Shown in pieces: positions 61,952-64,000 of a stretch of DNA of 64,000 nucleotides; position 1 is the stretch's first letter; the number at the start of each line of letters is the position of its first letter. The DNA comes from an uncultured Bacteroidales bacterium (lineage in GTDB: Bacteria > Bacteroidota > Bacteroidia > Bacteroidales > P3). Below the pieces are notes generated by a model, which did no database searches, was not told the origin of the DNA, and was given only the letters and a program-made list of their open reading frames with translations. The stretch lies in NCBI GenBank assembly GCA_947175635.1, contig CAMWNM010000004.1, forward strand, positions 34,131 through 98,130. Direction: 5' to 3'. The translations under genes were made by a program, and so were the position numbers.

Positions 61952-63772
61952 CTATTTTTCGGCGTTTTCGGCACGTTTTGCCTGACGCTTGCGTTCGTTT
62001 TCGTCCAAAATTATCTTGCGCAGGCGAAGATGCTGCGGGGTAATCTCGAGGTATTCGTCGGCACCGATGTATTCCATGTGTTCTTCAAGCGACATCTTGC
62101 GCGCCGGCGCAATATGGGTGGCCTCGTCGGCACCGGAAGCCCGCATGTTGGTAAGTTTCTTGCTCTTGCAAACATTCACCACCAGATCGTCGGGACGGAT
62201 ATGCTCGCCGATAACCTGACCGGCGTACACTTCTTCGTTGGGATCGATGAAGAAGACACCGCGATCCTGCAGTTTGTCGATGGCATAGGCATATGCCGTA
62301 CCGGTTTCCATCACCACCAAGGCGCCGTTGCGGCGGGAACCTATCTCTCCTTTCCAAGGGGCGTAACCGTCGAAACGGCTGGCCATCACGGCCTCGCCTT
62401 CGGTGGCGGTAAGCACGTTGTTGCGGAGCCCGATCATACCACGGGCGGGAATACTGAAAATGATATGCGTACGATCGGACTGGGCTTCTATCGACTTTAT
62501 CTCTCCTTTGCGCTGGGTGGCCATCTCGATGGCCTTACCCGAAAATTCCTCGGGAACCACAATGGTGAGTTCTTCCATCGGCTCGCACTTCTGCCCGTCT
62601 ATTTCCTTCACGATAACCTGCGGCTGGCCTACCTGCAGTTCATATCCTTCACGGCGCATGGTCTCGATAAGCACCGACAGGTGCAGGATGCCGCGTCCAT
62701 ATACCAGAAGCGAATCGGGCGAACCGGTTTCCTCCACCCTCAGGGCCAGGTTCTTCTCCAGTTCCTTGTCAAGGCGTTCACGCAAGTGACGGGAGGTTAC
62801 GTATTTGCCGTCTTTACCGTAAAAAGGCGAATTGTTGATGGTAAAGAGCATGCTCATCGTAGGCTCGTCAACCGAAATGGGTTTGAGGGCCTCCGGATTT
62901 TCAAAATCGGCTATCGTATCCCCGATCTCAAAATTTTCCAACCCCATCACCGCACATACTTCACCGGCTTCCACCGGCGTTTTAAGCTTTTCCTTACCCA
63001 AGCCTTCAAAAACGTAGAGTTCCTTGATCTTCTGCTTTTCGATCTTTCCGTCGCGTTTTACCAGACTTACATTCTGACCGGCCTGCAGGGTACCACGGGT
63101 AAGGCGGCCTACGGCGATACGGCCTATGTAGCTTGAATAATCAAGCGAGGTAATCATCATCTGGGTAGTGCCCTGGGTGATTTTGGGCGCGGGAATATGC
63201 TCGATGATCAAGTCCAGCAGATAGGTGATATCGGTGGTGGGCTTGCGCCAGTCTTCACTCATCCAACCGTTTTTGGAAGAGCCGAAAGCGGCAGGAAAAT
63301 CCAACTGTTCCTCGGTGGCCCCCAAGCTGAACATCAGGTCGAACACTTTTTCCTGCGTCAGTTCGGGATCGCAGTTGGGCTTGTCCACCTTGTTGATGAC
63401 CACAATGGGTTTCAGATTGAGCTGAAGGGCTTTCTGCAACACGAAGCGGGTCTGCGGCATAGGCCCTTCAAAGGCATCCACCACCAGCAACACGCCATCG
63501 GCCATATTGAGCACCCGTTCCACCTCACCCCCGAAATCGGCATGTCCCGGGGTGTCGATAATATTGATCTTTACACCTTTATACCGAACCGCCACATTCT
63601 TGGAGAGAATGGTGATGCCGCGTTCGCGTTCAAGGTCGTTGTTGTCCAAGATGAGTTCCTTCTTTTCCTGATTGTCCCTGAAAAGGTTGGATTGATAGAG
63701 GATTCTGTCCACCAAGGTGGTCTTTCCGTGATCGACGTGGGCGATAATGGCCACGTTCCTGATTTCTGTCAT
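61952..63772 (-). CDS. typA: Translational GTPase TypA/BipA
   Basis: [71 protein letters not shown]; 606 aa. Confidence 0.96.
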   Translation of the reverse strand: MTEIRNVAIIAHVDHGKTTLVDRILYQSNLFRDNQEKKELILDNNDLERERGITILSKNVAVRYKGVKINIIDTPGHADFGGEVERVLNMADGVLLVVDAFEGPMPQTRFVLQKALQLNLKPIVVINKVDKPNCDPELTQEKVFDLMFSLGATEEQLDFPAAFGSSKNGWMSEDWRKPTTDITYLLDLIIEHIPAPKITQGTTQMMITSLDYSSYIGRIAVGRLTRGTLQAGQNVSLVKRDGKIEKQKIKELYVFEGLGKEKLKTPVEAGEVCAVMGLENFEIGDTIADFENPEALKPISVDEPTMSMLFTINNSPFYGKDGKYVTSRHLRERLDKELEKNLALRVEETGSPDSLLVYGRGILHLSVLIETMRREGYELQVGQPQVIVKEIDGQKCEPMEELTIVVPEEFSGKAIEMATQRKGEIKSIEAQSDRTHIIFSIPARGMIGLRNNVLTATEGEAVMASRFDGYAPWKGEIGSRRNGALVVMETGTAYAYAIDKLQDRGVFFIDPNEEVYAGQVIGEHIRPDDLVVNVCKSKKLTNMRASGADEATHIAPARKMSLEEHMEYIGADEYLEITPQHLRLRKIILDENERKRQAKRAENAEK

Positions 63773-63792
63773 AGGTATTCTTTTTGCAGGTG

Positions 63793-63800
63793 CAAAAGTA
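63793..63800 (-). promoter_or_regulatory. Bacteroidota -7 box (TACTTTTG) for typA at the inner edge of the repeat array
   Basis: caaaagta on + strand about 21 nt upstream of typA; equivalent positions in the other units read TACTTTTA. Confidence 0.4.
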
Positions 63801-64000
63801 CATTATTCCGACCAATCTCAGGGTTATCGCCGTCATCATGTGCTTTCACGGACGGTTCCTGTGTCCGCTAAAAGTACATCATTCCGACCAATCTTAAGGC
63901 TATCGCCGTCATCATGTGCTTTCACGGACGCTCCCTGTGTCCGCTAAAAGTACATTATTCCGACCAATCTCAGGGTTATCGCCGTCTTCATGTACTTTCA
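63794..64000. repeat. 76-bp tandem repeat, about 2.7 copies visible, continuing past the window end
   Basis: Unit AAAAGTACATTATTCCGACCAATCTCAGGGTTATCGCCGTCATCATGTGCTTTCACGGACGGTTCCTGTGTCCGCT begins at 63794, 63870 and 63946 with few substitutions. Confidence 0.93.

Noticed and set aside
61046-63136. 696-aa ORF antisense to lipA/typA
   Set aside because: Spans two confident opposite-strand genes; composition typical of antisense translation.
63747-63947. Small ORFs running through the 76-bp repeats
   Set aside because: The repeat period is not a multiple of 3, so frames shift between units; they are fortuitous openings antisense to typA's upstream region.
63794-64000. CRISPR array
   Set aside because: Units are similar over their whole 76 nt, with no conserved-repeat/unique-spacer alternation and no cas genes.

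Overview
The window looks like a Bacteroidota (Bacteroidales-like) chromosomal segment that is almost entirely housekeeping. Supporting signals are SprA of the type IX secretion system, TAnnTTTG-type -7 boxes, and the BT_3928/putative-porin/HU-CCDC81-SPOR families. From left to right I read: a truncated hybrid histidine kinase and a REC paralog with a vestigial HisKA; prmA, tpiA, a DoxX-like protein and DUF1599; folP-cdaA; ychF interrupted by one in-frame TAA; gcvH-sprA-ruvA; ftsK-lolA; ribBA/corA; a GT2 and a YfhO-like membrane protein; tRNA-Gln; a SPOR protein; an M16 peptidase pair; purD; two uncharacterised lipoproteins; gyrB; a putative porin; trmB; HU-SPOR; dNK; DUF3467. Then comes the cluster rpoC-rpoB-rplL-rplJ-rplA-rplK-nusG-secE-tRNA(Trp)-tuf-4 tRNAs on the minus strand. 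It is followed by a SulP permease, an accessory islet of three Stealth-family phosphotransferases plus two glycosyltransferases, lipB-lipA-typA, and a 76-bp tandem repeat that starts at the typA promoter and runs off the window edge. I found no CRISPR, transposase, phage or classical defence genes. The best leads are the 76-bp structured tandem repeat, the Stealth/GT islet with a tandem paralog pair, the ychF nonsense codon, the vestigial-HisKA response regulator, and possible RNA control elements in the rplL-rpoB and secE-nusG spacers. All assignments come from reading the sequence; no database search was run.
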